Assembly (NCBI GenBank): GCA_000818945.1
Contig: KN805397.1
Span: 6,530 to 70,529 of the forward strand
Source: Schizochytrium sp. CCTCC M209059
Lineage: Eukaryota; Sar; Bigyra; Thraustochytrida; Thraustochytriidae
Direction of reading: 5' to 3'
DNA length: 64,000 nt
Part shown: positions 39,495-48,819 of the stretch, piece by piece
Numbering within the stretch: position 1 is the first letter of the stretch
How the letters are laid out: the number at the start of each line of letters is the position of its first letter
Notes under the pieces: generated by a model
Seen by the model: the letters and a program-made list of their open reading frames with translations, nothing else
Told to the model about the DNA's origin: nothing
The model's database searches: none
Translations under genes and position numbers: made by a program

Positions 39495-39965
39495 TGTGAG
39501 GTTGCTCTTTGATTTTTCTAATTCGAAAAACCGACTGGCCATCAACATTTGCTTCACGCGTGCCATGGGAATGAATCACATGCAATGCATGGAGGATGTG
39601 CCTTTTTTCTGTCTCATCCATTTGATACAAATGAAGAAAACCTTTCCCATGTTTCCTTCTTGGATCGAGACTCTCCTTATCTGAGCCAAGCTCAGCTCAA
39701 ATTGTGCTTGCCTTTTTTGGAGCGCGACGAGGACAGCGGGCGGCAATGAAAAAATGGCAAGAACGAGCCCAAGACTAAGAAATCTTTTCCTTGGAAGCGA
39801 TCCACTTCCCCCCCCCTCCCCCTCTTTTTTACTACATTTCAAGCAAGCAAGCCAATGCAATGCAATGCAATGCAATGCAATGCAACATGATGCGGGGCAG
39901 AGATAAAAGAATGTATTTGTTGTGTTTTCTTCTTTACTATTGATACGTAGTCGTGTTTGGAATAC
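39495..39965. other. Convergent 3' flank with AATGC repeat
   Basis: About 470 bp between the farnesyltransferase and GMC genes. The AATGC pentamer tract lies at 39854-39885. No gene. Confidence 0.5.
39854..39885. repeat. AATGC pentanucleotide microsatellite
   Basis: Six copies of AATGC in the 3' flank of the first GMC gene. Confidence 0.93.
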
Positions 39966-41819
39966 TTACAACTTGCCTACAATGAAGAGACCTCCCGCGA
40001 CAGCGGCAGCAGCGGCGAGAAAGGCTGTGTTGGATCCAGAGGCCGAAGGCGGGGGACCCATGGTAGGAACGTCAGTGGTGAGTCCGTAATCTTGTTTGAT
40101 CATATCGGCAGCCTTTTCGCCAATCATGATCGTGGGCGCGTTAGTGTTGCCCGAGATGACCTGCGGCATGATCGACGCATCGGCAATACGGAGACCCTTG
40201 ATGCCGTAGACGCGGCAACGCTCGTCGACGACCTTGCCGATTGCACACGTGGTTGTGGGGTGATACAGGCAGGTGCCGTAGTGGCGAGCATACTCCATCC
40301 AGAACTCGTCGTTCTCGATGCCTCCATATTTTTCAGCCATATCGAGGGGGACCACAGGATCGGCACTCACGGCGACCTCTGCCAAGGCAGGGGCACGCGC
40401 GATTTCAACACATTTGCGGAGGCACTTTGCCAGCACAAGTACGTCCTTTTCCGACTGAAGAAAGTTGGACACAATGCGCGGCGCATCAGCCGGGTTGTTA
40501 CTCTTGAGCTCAATCTTGCCCGTCGTTCGCATGTGCAAAAGCGTAGGCACAAACAAGAATCCCTCGCTCTCCGGCTCGTAGTGGCCCTTAAAGTGGTTGA
40601 CACCAATGTGAATGTTCTTTTCGATGGCGAGCTCGTCACCCGGAGAAGAGGAGAAGCCAATCTGGAGATCCGGTCCGCAGTCCGGGGCCTCGGCGGCCCA
40701 CTCCTCGGAGGTGTAAAAGAGTGTAGCATCGTACGCAGGGGACGCAAGATATCCTGTGCCCCAGATAGCCCACTCGGCAAGCGCCTGAAGTGTGTCACCC
40801 CGCTTTCCATTGATACTTTTGGCCTTGTCCGTTCCCTTGAACAGAATGTAGCTGGCGACATGGTCCTCGAGGTTGGCTCCGACATCAGGGATGTCCTTGA
40901 TGCAGGTAACGCCATTCTCTTCGAGGTGCTCACGAGGACCAAGACCCGAAAGCATGAGAAGCTTGGGAGTGTCGATGGCGCCACAGCAGACAATGACCTC
41001 GTTTTTGGCCCATACGCGGACCGAGGGACCGATCGCGGATGTCGAGTATGCGCCGACCTCGACGCCCTTGACACGTTCATTGGATTCGTCGAGGATGAGA
41101 CGCTTTGCCATGCCATTCTTGAGAATGGTGAGGTTTGGGCGGCTCGCCGAGGGTCGCAGGTATGCCGTGGCGGTATCGCAGCGCGCGCCGTCGCGAATGG
41201 TCTGTGCGAAGAGACCGACGACATTGTTCATGTTGCGTCCATTGTAGTCGCCGGGGGTGAATCCGACCTGGGTGGCGGCCTTGACGAAGCGCGCGCACGT
41301 CTCGTTGGGCACCTTGACGGAGGTAGTGAGCGGTCCGCCGCGTCCGTGGAACTCGGGTTCGAGGTTGGCGTGCGGCTGTCCGATGCTGCGGCAATCTTCC
41401 GCCTTGAGAAAGTAGGGCAGGACATCGTCGTAGCCCCATCCCTTCGCACCCATGCGTTCCCAGGTGTCAAAGTCCTCCTTGGCACCTCGGACGTAGGCCA
41501 TGTAGTTGATGATGGACGAGCCGCCGAGCGCGCGGCCGCGCGGCCAGTAGCCGCGATGGTCGTCAAGGCCCTTGAAGGCGAATTCGCCGCACACCTCTGC
41601 AAAGTAGCCCCAGTCCCGCTCGGAATTCTGCATTTTGGCGGCGCCGAGCGGGATCTTGGCGTCGAGCTCGGTGGCCTCGTCTCCGGCCTCGATGAGCAGC
41701 ACGCTCACGCTCTTGTCCTCGCTCAGTCGCGCCGCGACCGTCGCGCCCGCGCTGCCTCCACCCACGACCACAAAGTCATAGGTCTTGTTCGCCGCCTGGC
41801 TCGCCTTGATGCTCTCCAT
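39966..41819 (-). CDS. GMC (glucose-methanol-choline) oxidoreductase, tail-anchored, copy 1
   Basis: FAD-dependent alcohol/choline-dehydrogenase-type enzyme of 617 residues. The N-terminal FAD site is VVVGGGSAGATVAARL with LLIEAGDEA. GMC signature 1 is RGRALGGSSIINYMAYVRG and signature 2 is GAIDTPKLLMLSGLGP. The C-terminal catalytic region has YHPTTTCAIG (catalytic His) and SGNTNAPTIMIGEKAADMI with an Asn as partner. The last ~20 residues (FLAAAAAVAGGLFIVGKL) form a hydrophobic tail anchor, with the catalytic domain therefore cytosolic, a form typical of long-chain alcohol oxidases. The substrate is undetermined. It is the close paralogue of the gene at 43113-44963, same strand, ~1.3 kb apart, with matching motifs throughout. 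The ATG at 41819 is directly before the FAD domain. Confidence 0.9.
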   Translation of the reverse strand: MESIKASQAANKTYDFVVVGGGSAGATVAARLSEDKSVSVLLIEAGDEATELDAKIPLGAAKMQNSERDWGYFAEVCGEFAFKGLDDHRGYWPRGRALGGSSIINYMAYVRGAKEDFDTWERMGAKGWGYDDVLPYFLKAEDCRSIGQPHANLEPEFHGRGGPLTTSVKVPNETCARFVKAATQVGFTPGDYNGRNMNNVVGLFAQTIRDGARCDTATAYLRPSASRPNLTILKNGMAKRLILDESNERVKGVEVGAYSTSAIGPSVRVWAKNEVIVCCGAIDTPKLLMLSGLGPREHLEENGVTCIKDIPDVGANLEDHVASYILFKGTDKAKSINGKRGDTLQALAEWAIWGTGYLASPAYDATLFYTSEEWAAEAPDCGPDLQIGFSSSPGDELAIEKNIHIGVNHFKGHYEPESEGFLFVPTLLHMRTTGKIELKSNNPADAPRIVSNFLQSEKDVLVLAKCLRKCVEIARAPALAEVAVSADPVVPLDMAEKYGGIENDEFWMEYARHYGTCLYHPTTTCAIGKVVDERCRVYGIKGLRIADASIMPQVISGNTNAPTIMIGEKAADMIKQDYGLTTDVPTMGPPPSASGSNTAFLAAAAAVAGGLFIVGKL

Positions 41820-41838
41820 CCTTGCTTGCTCCTTTGCT

Positions 41839-41839
41839 G

Positions 41840-41874
<35 letters not shown>
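41839..41874. repeat. TTGC tetranucleotide microsatellite
   Basis: Nine TTGC copies, about 20 bp upstream of the first GMC gene's start codon, so within its presumed 5' UTR. Partial TTGC units precede it at 41821-41830. Confidence 0.95.
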
Positions 41875-41875
<1 letters not shown>

Positions 41876-42188
41876 TTGCTGTTGCTTCTTTGCCCCTCGT
41901 ACGTTCGTTCGTTCGTTCGTGACTCGTGACTCGTGAAACTTACTGTCAGGCAGTAAGACAATCAATCAGTCGACCTGCAGACAGGAAGCCAGGCAGGCAG
42001 AGCCGAAGTGGTTCTGCTCTCCGCCGATCTCCGCGCTCCGCGCGACCTCGCTTTCTTTCCTGCTTTCGCCTCGTCTCTGTCGTCGCAGTCGCCGCGGTCG
42101 CTATCTTCGCCTGCCGGCCACTGCCCACCGCGGCTCGGTCCTACCGGGGCGCCCGGACCGAAGAGAGCAAGATACGCTCACCCAAATC

Positions 42189-42244
42189 AAATTCCAATTC
42201 CAACTCCAACTCCAATTCCAATTCCAATTCCAATTCCAATTCCA
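42189..42244. repeat. CCAATT hexanucleotide microsatellite
   Basis: About nine CCAATT/CCAACT units between the GMC paralogues. Confidence 0.95.
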
Positions 42245-42608
42245 GTCTGATCGATGCGCCATCGCGCCTTCAGGCGATTTATACTCCGCGCCGCGCGGCG
42301 TCGCGTCTGCTCTGGGCTCCTCCGACCCTGCGCGTCCCATGGCGGCGCGGCGCGGGGCGGATATCGCCGCCGCGTCCGACACCACGGGCCGCGTCTGGGC
42401 CCGAGACGACGCCCCCGCGCGCAAGGGTCAGCTCCGCCCCGCCCGCCTGAAGACTTTCTCTGCCATGGAAGGCAAAAGCCGCACCGGCCAGGGAGCAGAA
42501 CGAGGGCAGCTTGAGGCGGAATCGAGTCTGTCGGCTCGGGCTATTCGTGGAGAAATGCTTGCTGCTATTATTGCTGCTGACTTGCTTTCGCGGTTTTTTG
42601 TTTTTTTT

Positions 42609-43010
42609 TTAATGAAGAGAATGAGCTGGCTGGACCTTGTTGGCGTCCACGCTGATCAGTCGGCTCGTGTCGTCGTCGAGGCTGTCATCTTCGACAGTTT
42701 TAGTCATCGCCTGATGACGAAGTCGGGTCGAACACACAAAGTAGATCCAACCTTCCTCTGTCGATCCACCCAACACTGCCATTTGCTCCTCCACCTTCTC
42801 GAGTCGGAGCGGCTCTGGAGAGCAAGCACTTGGGATGCCGAGCACGCGCGGTTGCTGCGGCCAGACAAGGTCGACAGAGGTGTGCAGCTCGTTCCGTCGC
42901 GGAAAAGGTCTCTTGCATTGTAAAATTTGCGTCGCCCGAGAGCGACTCACACGAAAGCCGCCATGGAAATAGAGTTCGCCCGAGTTCTGCGCGCTGCTGC
43001 CATTCATCAT
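42609..43010 (-). CDS. Hypothetical 133-residue ORF, doubtful
   Basis: Open frame from an ATG at 43010. It begins with two Met and holds a balanced composition (FHGGFRVSRSRATQ, WIYFVCSTRLRHQ, VEDDSLDDDTS). It is not low complexity and lies in an otherwise gene-free 1.3 kb, which is the only support. No domain, signal or relative was recognised. It could be part of a spliced gene or chance. Confidence 0.25.
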   Translation of the reverse strand: MMNGSSAQNSGELYFHGGFRVSRSRATQILQCKRPFPRRNELHTSVDLVWPQQPRVLGIPSACSPEPLRLEKVEEQMAVLGGSTEEGWIYFVCSTRLRHQAMTKTVEDDSLDDDTSRLISVDANKVQPAHSLH

Positions 43011-43112
43011 GGAGCCAAGACAAAAAGACGACACAAGCGACTCTCGCGTGGTCAACGATCCCGACTTTACAAAAATGAAATGAAAATAAATTGATGCAGG
43101 AACATTAACAAA

Positions 43113-44963
43113 TTACAGCTTGCCTGCGGCGAACAAACCGCCGGCGACGGCAGCGGCGGCAACAATGAGCTTCATGTTGATGGGAGACGAAGCGGACTCC
43201 TGAGGACCGATCGTGAGGTCGTCTGTGGAGAGACCATAGTCCTCCTTGATCATGTCAGCCGCCTTCTCGCCAACCATGATGGACGGCGCATTCGTGTTGC
43301 CCGAAATGACCTGCGGCATAACCGAAGCGTCGGCCACACGCAATCCCTCGATGCCGTAGACGCGGCAGCGCTCATCGACTACCTTGCCGATGGCACACGA
43401 AGAAGTCGGGTGGTACAGGGTGGTGCCAAAGTGCTGCACGTAGTCCATCCAGAACTCGTCGCTGTCAATGCCCCCATGCTTTTTGGCCATTTCCTCGGGA
43501 ACGACGGGCACGGGGTCGGTGACCTTGTTCAGGCCTGGGGCACGAGCGAGATCAATGCACTTGCGGCACGACTGGGCGAGCGTGCGAACGTCGCGCTCGT
43601 CCTGAAGAAAGTTGCTCAGGATGCGAGGCGCGTCAGCGGGGTTGCTGCTGCGCAGCTCAACGGTGCCTGTGGTGTGCGGGTGCAAAAGCGTGGGGACCAT
43701 AATGTATCCCTCGCTGCTAGGCGTGTAGTGCTTTTTCAAGAAATCGTTGGCGAAACCGAGGTTGTTCTCGATAAAGGTCTCATCCGAGGGCGAGTTGAAG
43801 ATGCCAATCTGAAGATCGGGGCCGCAGAGGGGCTCCTCCTCCTTCCAGGCGTCCGACTTGTAAAAGAGTGTCGCGTCGTACGCCGAGGAGGCAAGCGCGC
43901 CCGTGCCCCAAATGGCCCACTCGGCGAGCGACTGGATCGAGTTGGCCGTCTTGCCGTTGACAACGGTCACGTTCTTTGTCTTAAAGTACACAAAGCCAGC
44001 AATGTGGTCCTCGAGGTTGCGGCCGACATGCTGCATGTCCTTGACGCAGGGCACGCCGACGGCTTCAAGATGCTCGCGGGGGCCAAGGCCAGAGAGCAGG
44101 AGCAGCTTGGGTGAGTCGATGGCGCCGCAGCAGACGACGACTTCGCACCTGGCGCTGACCTTGACGGAGGGGCCGATGCCCTTCGTGGAGTACTTGCCCA
44201 CCTCGACGCCGACGACGCGGGTCTGGGAGCTCCCATCAAAGAGCAGGCGCTTGGCAAAGGCGTTCGTCATGATGGTGAGGTTGGGGCGGTTCGTGGCCGG
44301 CTTGAGGAAGGCCGTCGCCGTGTCGCAGCGCGCGCCGTCACGGATGGTCTGGGCAAAGAGGCCGACGATACCGTCCATTTGGCGGCCATTGTAGTCGGCG
44401 TGCTTGAAACCGAGGCCCTGGGCGGACTCGATGAAGCGCATGGAGAGCTCCATGGGCTTTTTCACTGAGACAGTGAGCGGGCCGCCGCGGCCGTGGTACT
44501 CGCCCTCGATGGGGGCCTGCTTGTTGCCGAGGGCGCGGCAGTCCTCTGACTTGATAAAGTAGGGCAGCACGTCGCTGTAGCTCCATCCCTTGGCGCCCAT
44601 GCGCTCCCAGGTGTCAAAGTCCTCCCTGGCGCCGCGCACGTAGGCCATGTAGTTGAGCACGGAGCATCCGCCGAGCACGCGTCCACGGGGCCAGAAGCTG
44701 GAGAGCTTGTTGAGCCCCTTGAAGGCGACCCTTCCGCACGGTTCGGTGAAGTAGCCCCAGTCGCGTTCAGTGTTCTGCATAGTGCCGCACGCCGCCGGGA
44801 TCTTGGAGTTGAGCTCGGTGGCCTCGTCGCCGGCCTCCACCAGCAGCACGCTCACGCCGCGGTTCTCGCTCAGCCGCGCGGCCATGGCGGCGCCGGCGCT
44901 GCCGCCGCCCACCACCACGAAGTCATACGTGCCGGCGCCCTGCTCCACGCTCACGGTCTTCAT
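43113..44963 (-). CDS. GMC oxidoreductase, tail-anchored, copy 2
   Basis: Paralogue of the 39966-41819 gene, 616 residues, nearly co-linear. FAD site VVVGGGSAGAAMAARL and LLVEAGDEA; signature 1 RGRVLGGCSVLNYMAYVRG; signature 2 GAIDSPKLLLLSGLGP; catalytic His in YHPTSSCAIG; SGNTNAPSIMVGEKAADMI near the C-terminus. The hydrophobic tail (LIVAAAAVAGGLFAAGKL) is kept. The divergence is in many conservative positions, so this looks like an old tandem duplication. The start is the ATG at 44963; upstream the frame runs into a GAA-repeat-derived Arg run, which is 5' UTR. The gene is divergent from the TRM11 gene. Confidence 0.9.
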   Translation of the reverse strand: MKTVSVEQGAGTYDFVVVGGGSAGAAMAARLSENRGVSVLLVEAGDEATELNSKIPAACGTMQNTERDWGYFTEPCGRVAFKGLNKLSSFWPRGRVLGGCSVLNYMAYVRGAREDFDTWERMGAKGWSYSDVLPYFIKSEDCRALGNKQAPIEGEYHGRGGPLTVSVKKPMELSMRFIESAQGLGFKHADYNGRQMDGIVGLFAQTIRDGARCDTATAFLKPATNRPNLTIMTNAFAKRLLFDGSSQTRVVGVEVGKYSTKGIGPSVKVSARCEVVVCCGAIDSPKLLLLSGLGPREHLEAVGVPCVKDMQHVGRNLEDHIAGFVYFKTKNVTVVNGKTANSIQSLAEWAIWGTGALASSAYDATLFYKSDAWKEEEPLCGPDLQIGIFNSPSDETFIENNLGFANDFLKKHYTPSSEGYIMVPTLLHPHTTGTVELRSSNPADAPRILSNFLQDERDVRTLAQSCRKCIDLARAPGLNKVTDPVPVVPEEMAKKHGGIDSDEFWMDYVQHFGTTLYHPTSSCAIGKVVDERCRVYGIEGLRVADASVMPQVISGNTNAPSIMVGEKAADMIKEDYGLSTDDLTIGPQESASSPINMKLIVAAAAVAGGLFAAGKL

Positions 44964-44994
44964 GCTGCCGCGCTCCCCTGCTTCCTCTTTTTTT

Positions 44995-45042
44995 CTTCTT
45001 CTTCTTCTTCTTCTTCTTCTTCTTCTTCTTCTGCTGCTGCTG
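44995..45042. repeat. CTT trinucleotide tract followed by CTG
   Basis: About twelve CTT units then four CTG units, 30 bp upstream of the GMC copy 2 start on the other strand. Confidence 0.95.
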
Positions 45043-45704
45043 GGGCTCGCTTTGCGTGTTGGGGTTCTGCCACTCCTCCTCGCGCGCGCTCTGCAGCTGG
45101 CTGCTGCCGCCCTGCGCCGCGAGCGCCGTCTGCGCTGCACCACACACGGCACGCGCCCGCCGCTGCCTCCGTGCGAGGCGCGATCGGGACCGTAGATCGC
45201 AGTCAGGTCGCAGTCTCTTAGAAGAGCGCAGTCTTTCACCGCGCGGCGTTAGGCGGCCGGCTGCGGGCGCTGTGGCCGCCGCCTGCAGCGGTGACTAGCG
45301 GTACGCAGCAGCCGCAGCCAAAGCCGCAGCTTGCACTGTGGTAAACTGTAGGGGTGTAGGCTTAGACAGGTCGGCTAACCGGGCCGTAGTGACGGCGGCT
45401 GTGGGAATCAGGATCGCGCCGGTCCGAATGTTGTTGCTGACTGTGGTAACGTGTATGTTCCAGGTTTGAGGTAGACTCCGATCATCGTGGTCGCGATCTT
45501 GCTGCATGCAGCTGCCTCTGATCTGCCACTGATCTGAGCGGTCGGCCGGGGCGGCCGCGAACCGTGCCTGCCCCGCGGACGGCTCGCCCGCGACTGCGTG
45601 CGTCTGTCTGCCAGGCCAGGTCGCCCACGCTCGCACCCTCGCACGCACGCGCGCACACAGGAGCTCGCTTGCCAGCGCGAAGACAGCCTCCAGCCCCGAC
45701 GTAT

Positions 45705-45722
45705 GTACGTACGTACGTACGT
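45705..45722. repeat. GTAC tetranucleotide repeat
   Basis: About four and a half self-complementary GTAC units between divergent genes. Confidence 0.9.
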
Positions 45723-46260
45723 GAGTATCCGTGTGTGCCTGTCCAGCAACCACTCCTCGCCAGCTCACACTCGCTTGCTCTCTCGCTCGAGACTCTCGCT
45801 CTCTCGCACCAGACAGACCTCAGATCGGCGCGCCCAGAGAAGCGACACCAGCACCAGCGCCGGCTCGGCTCGCGACGCGACGGCCGCACCCGCCGCGTCC
45901 GGTTCAGGCAGCGCCGCCCGGCTGACGTGAGTCCGGCCGCGGTCTCAGACGGCGGCACGCCATGCTGGCCGGCCCGGGTTTTTCTCGTCCGCTGGCGTCG
46001 GGATCGAAGGGAGGAGGGTGGCAAGTAGAGGGCGAAACGGCGGGACCGCGAGCGCCGCACGTCCTCGCGCGGGGCGTCGACCGAGCGGCCGGCGCCTCGG
46101 CCGCGTCGCACTGCGCGCGGACACGAAGGTGGGAGCGAGGAGGTGGTAATGAGCAGCCGCCACCGGGAGCAGCAGCGGCAGATGCAGATGCAGATGCAGA
46201 CGTGGACGCGGCCGCGCTGGAAAGAGGCGATCTTTCTTTTAGGGACTTGGCTGAGGTAGA

Positions 46261-46278
46261 GGGGTGCGCGCGCACCCC
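46261..46278. repeat. GC-rich 18-bp perfect palindrome
   Basis: GGGGTGCGC/GCGCACCCC reads the same on both strands. A related TGCGCGCGCACCCGG motif recurs at about 46328-46350, 230 bp and 160 bp before the TRM11 start. It could form a cruciform or Z-DNA, or be a binding site. Confidence 0.85.
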
Positions 46279-46505
46279 CCCCAAATGGCTGGGGGTGTGT
46301 GAGTACACATGGGTGCACAAGTTGGGTGTGCGCGCGCACCCGGGTGCGCGCAGGCAGCGACCGTGACGAGTGGCGGCAGCTTTGCTCGCGCGGGCTTGGA
46401 TGATCGAGGCGCTCGACGGAGGGAGTGAGGGAGAGCCCGGAGACGAAAACCAAAGTCTCGCGCGTGGCGCACGAGCAGACACAGAGCGGAGGTCTCAACG
46501 AGCCC

Positions 46506-48383
46506 ATGGCGCAGACGGAGAACGCGAGCGAGGTTGAAGACGGCGTGGCGGGGACGCAGAGTGCCGCCGCCACCACCACCAACACCACCACCACCACCAC
46601 CACCACCACCACCGGCCAAAACGAGGCGACGAGCCCAGCAACCATGGAGGAGGACCCGCTCATGAAGCCGGACTTCGAGCGCGGCAGACATCTCGTGCAC
46701 TTCAGAGACAAACACCCGGACTTCTGGGTCCAAGAGCTCGACGCGCTCTTGGACCTCACGGCAGGCGTCAAGGACAGCGCTTCGGTCTACGATAAGTCGT
46801 CCATGCAGGAGGGCTTACCCTTTGTACGGGCCAACTTCCCCTCCGAAGAGTGCGTCAAGGCCATCTGCGCTAGGTCCATGTGCATCAAGGCCATCTACGA
46901 AGTCTGGGGCGCAGGACCCTCGCTTGATGGGGCCTTTGCGCAAATGTCGCACTGTCCCGCCGAACGCCGCGAGCCCTTTGCGCAGGAAGACAAGACCTGG
47001 TGCGTTCGGGTACGCGCCTACGGACGCAAAATCTCCAACACCGAAGAACAGGCACGACGCGAGAGCCTGCTAGCCATGAAACCAGGTCTGCGCGGCAAGG
47101 TCAGCCTCACAGAACCGGATTGCATCCTCTGGGTCATCGACTGCTACAACACCGAGCCCCTACGCAAGTCGAATCCGGTTAATCAGCAAACGTGGACACG
47201 AGAGGACGGCGAAATCGAACTTATTTCCAAACGAGAAAAGAAACGCCGTCAGCGCCTTGCATGGAAAGAGGAAATGCGGGCCAAGGGGATGACTCGCCGC
47301 AAAATTACAAAGGAAAAAATCGCGCGCCGTGAACGCGACGAAAAGACCGGCGGTCCTCCTAGCAAACCTCAGCCTCCGACGGATGCCGATGCCCAGGCCG
47401 CGCTCGAGCAGGAGCGCCTTGATAAACAAGAACAATACACCAAAGCGCTTCACGCCGCGCGAGATCAACATCGGCCCACTCACGTCTTTATTGCGCGGGC
47501 CATCGCCACAGGAAGCCGCAGTCTCGCGGAAGCCTATACACTAAAGAAACGCGCCTTCCTCGGTCCCACATCAATGGAGTCCACCATGTCGTTCATTATG
47601 GCGAATCAGGCCAAAGTCGACGCCGGGCAGCTCGTCATCGATCCCTTTGTCGGCACGGGGAGCCTGCTCGTTCCCTGCACTGTCTTTGGTGCCGTTTGCC
47701 AAGGTGGCGATATCGACTTCATGCTGCTCCAGGGACGCCGCGGCGTCACGGATGCAACTGTAAACGACACCTTCGACCAGTACAAGCTCCCTCGGCCAGA
47801 TCTGCTCAGGCTCGATTTTTCTCCCCGCGGCCGCTCTCTGCGCGAGCCCACTGGGGGCATTTACGACGCGATTGTCTGTGACCCACCCTATGGAATCCGC
47901 GCTGGCGCGAAGAAGGTAGGTCGCGACGTGTCCAAGCGTCCCCTCATTGAGGATGTCGCTGCACAGGGACGCGAAGATATCGCCTACATCGCCCCGGTGC
48001 AGCCCTACGAGACCATGGAGCTCATGGCTGATCTCGTCGATGCCAGTGCGCGTTTGCTCAAGGTTGGCGGTCGCCTTGTTTACCTTTTACCGATCGATCG
48101 TACTTGCTTTGTCGAAGAAATTATTCCCACGCACCCCTGCCTGACGCTCGTGGCTCGCAGCGTCGAACCGCTGCGCCCGCCGCTTGGTCGCATGCTTATT
48201 ACCATGGAAAAGACTGCGCCTTACAACTATGGTCTTGCTGACGAGTATCGGGCGGAGACTCGTCGAGCACTTGTAATTTCAGAAACGACTCAAACGGATG
48301 ATGGCGCATCAGTCGACGAGCAAGCTGCAGCTACCGCCGCTGCTGTGGCCTCCATCGCAAAGCTTCGCGAAATTGGACGCTAA
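46506..48383 (+). CDS. TRMT11: tRNA (guanine-10-N2)-methyltransferase catalytic subunit, TRM11 type
   Basis: SAM-dependent enzyme that makes m2G10 in tRNA together with TRMT112. Of its 625 residues, the low-complexity N-terminus includes a run of Thr from ACC repeats. The THUMP-related domain begins about residue 60 (RHLVHFRDKHPDFWVQELDALLDL). The catalytic domain has THVFIARAIATGSRSLAEAYTLKKRAFLGPTSM, the SAM site DPFVGTGSLLVPC and the catalytic DPPYGIRAG, followed by the C-terminal strand segment. All match TRM11 order. A ~90-residue Lys/Arg- and Pro-rich insert (residues ~235-345, e.g. ISKREKKRRQRLAWK) separates the two domains and is absent from human TRMT11. The start at 46506 is the first ATG; another at 46644 begins just before the THUMP-like part. 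Confidence 0.9.
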   Translation: MAQTENASEVEDGVAGTQSAAATTTNTTTTTTTTTTGQNEATSPATMEEDPLMKPDFERGRHLVHFRDKHPDFWVQELDALLDLTAGVKDSASVYDKSSMQEGLPFVRANFPSEECVKAICARSMCIKAIYEVWGAGPSLDGAFAQMSHCPAERREPFAQEDKTWCVRVRAYGRKISNTEEQARRESLLAMKPGLRGKVSLTEPDCILWVIDCYNTEPLRKSNPVNQQTWTREDGEIELISKREKKRRQRLAWKEEMRAKGMTRRKITKEKIARRERDEKTGGPPSKPQPPTDADAQAALEQERLDKQEQYTKALHAARDQHRPTHVFIARAIATGSRSLAEAYTLKKRAFLGPTSMESTMSFIMANQAKVDAGQLVIDPFVGTGSLLVPCTVFGAVCQGGDIDFMLLQGRRGVTDATVNDTFDQYKLPRPDLLRLDFSPRGRSLREPTGGIYDAIVCDPPYGIRAGAKKVGRDVSKRPLIEDVAAQGREDIAYIAPVQPYETMELMADLVDASARLLKVGGRLVYLLPIDRTCFVEEIIPTHPCLTLVARSVEPLRPPLGRMLITMEKTAPYNYGLADEYRAETRRALVISETTQTDDGASVDEQAAATAAAVASIAKLREIGR

Positions 48384-48819
48384 TTTCCACCTCGGCAACA
48401 GAGACTCGTTTAGGAGATCCACTCTCTCCATTTGCATACAATTCGACACTACCTCAGCACGTACTTTCACAGAGTCAAAACCTACTCGAAAACCTGCTTC
48501 TTTGCTCCGGCGTCATGGTCAGCAAGCTCAATCGTCGGATGTTCCGGCACGTGTGTGCTTTTTTTTTTTTAAGCCCCCAAAGTAAAAAAGAGGACATGGC
48601 AGTTCGCAGTCCTGCACAAATGGCTTTACTCTTCGTGTCATACCTTGACGAGATTGAGATGTTGCGAACCATTAATGCACGCAAAAATGCGAAAGTAGTT
48701 CATCGCCATAAAAAGAAAAGTAAAGAATGAAATTGAACCAAATTGAAGATCATGAACGAAGCGAGTAGGACTCACGGCTAGCGGCAAAATAATTTACAAG
48801 CATTGACAGAGTTCATCAG
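48384..48819. other. Convergent 3' flank, nothing recognised
   Basis: About 440 bp between TRM11 and the OGT-like gene. It has lower GC and a T run at 48550. No gene or RNA was seen. Confidence 0.5.

Larger units (their letters stand above)
41820..43112. other. Intergenic region between GMC paralogues
   Basis: About 1.3 kb. It holds the TTGC run at 41839-41874, the GTTC run at 41903-41922 and the CCAATT tract at 42189-42244. It also holds a minus-strand frame (42609-43010) listed separately as doubtful. The two paralogues show no obvious shared promoter sequence beyond simple repeats. Confidence 0.5.
44964..46505. other. 1.5-kb divergent flank with repeats
   Basis: Between GMC copy 2 and TRM11. 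It holds the CTT tract at 44995-45042, GTAC units at 45705-45722, a GATGCA run at 46181-46200 and the GC palindrome at 46261-46278. No gene was recognised; long frames here are composition noise. Confidence 0.5.

Noticed and set aside
39957..41936. 659-codon open frame on the plus strand opposite GMC copy 1
   Set aside because: It is antisense to a clear GMC gene, has no domain, and arises from GC-biased third positions.
42339..42923. 194-codon plus-strand frame between GMC paralogues
   Set aside because: Starts in GC-rich sequence, no domain, and overlaps the equally doubtful minus-strand frame.
45482..46771. 429-codon minus-strand frame before TRM11
   Set aside because: Runs through simple repeats and overlaps the TRM11 N-terminus; Arg/Ser-rich noise.
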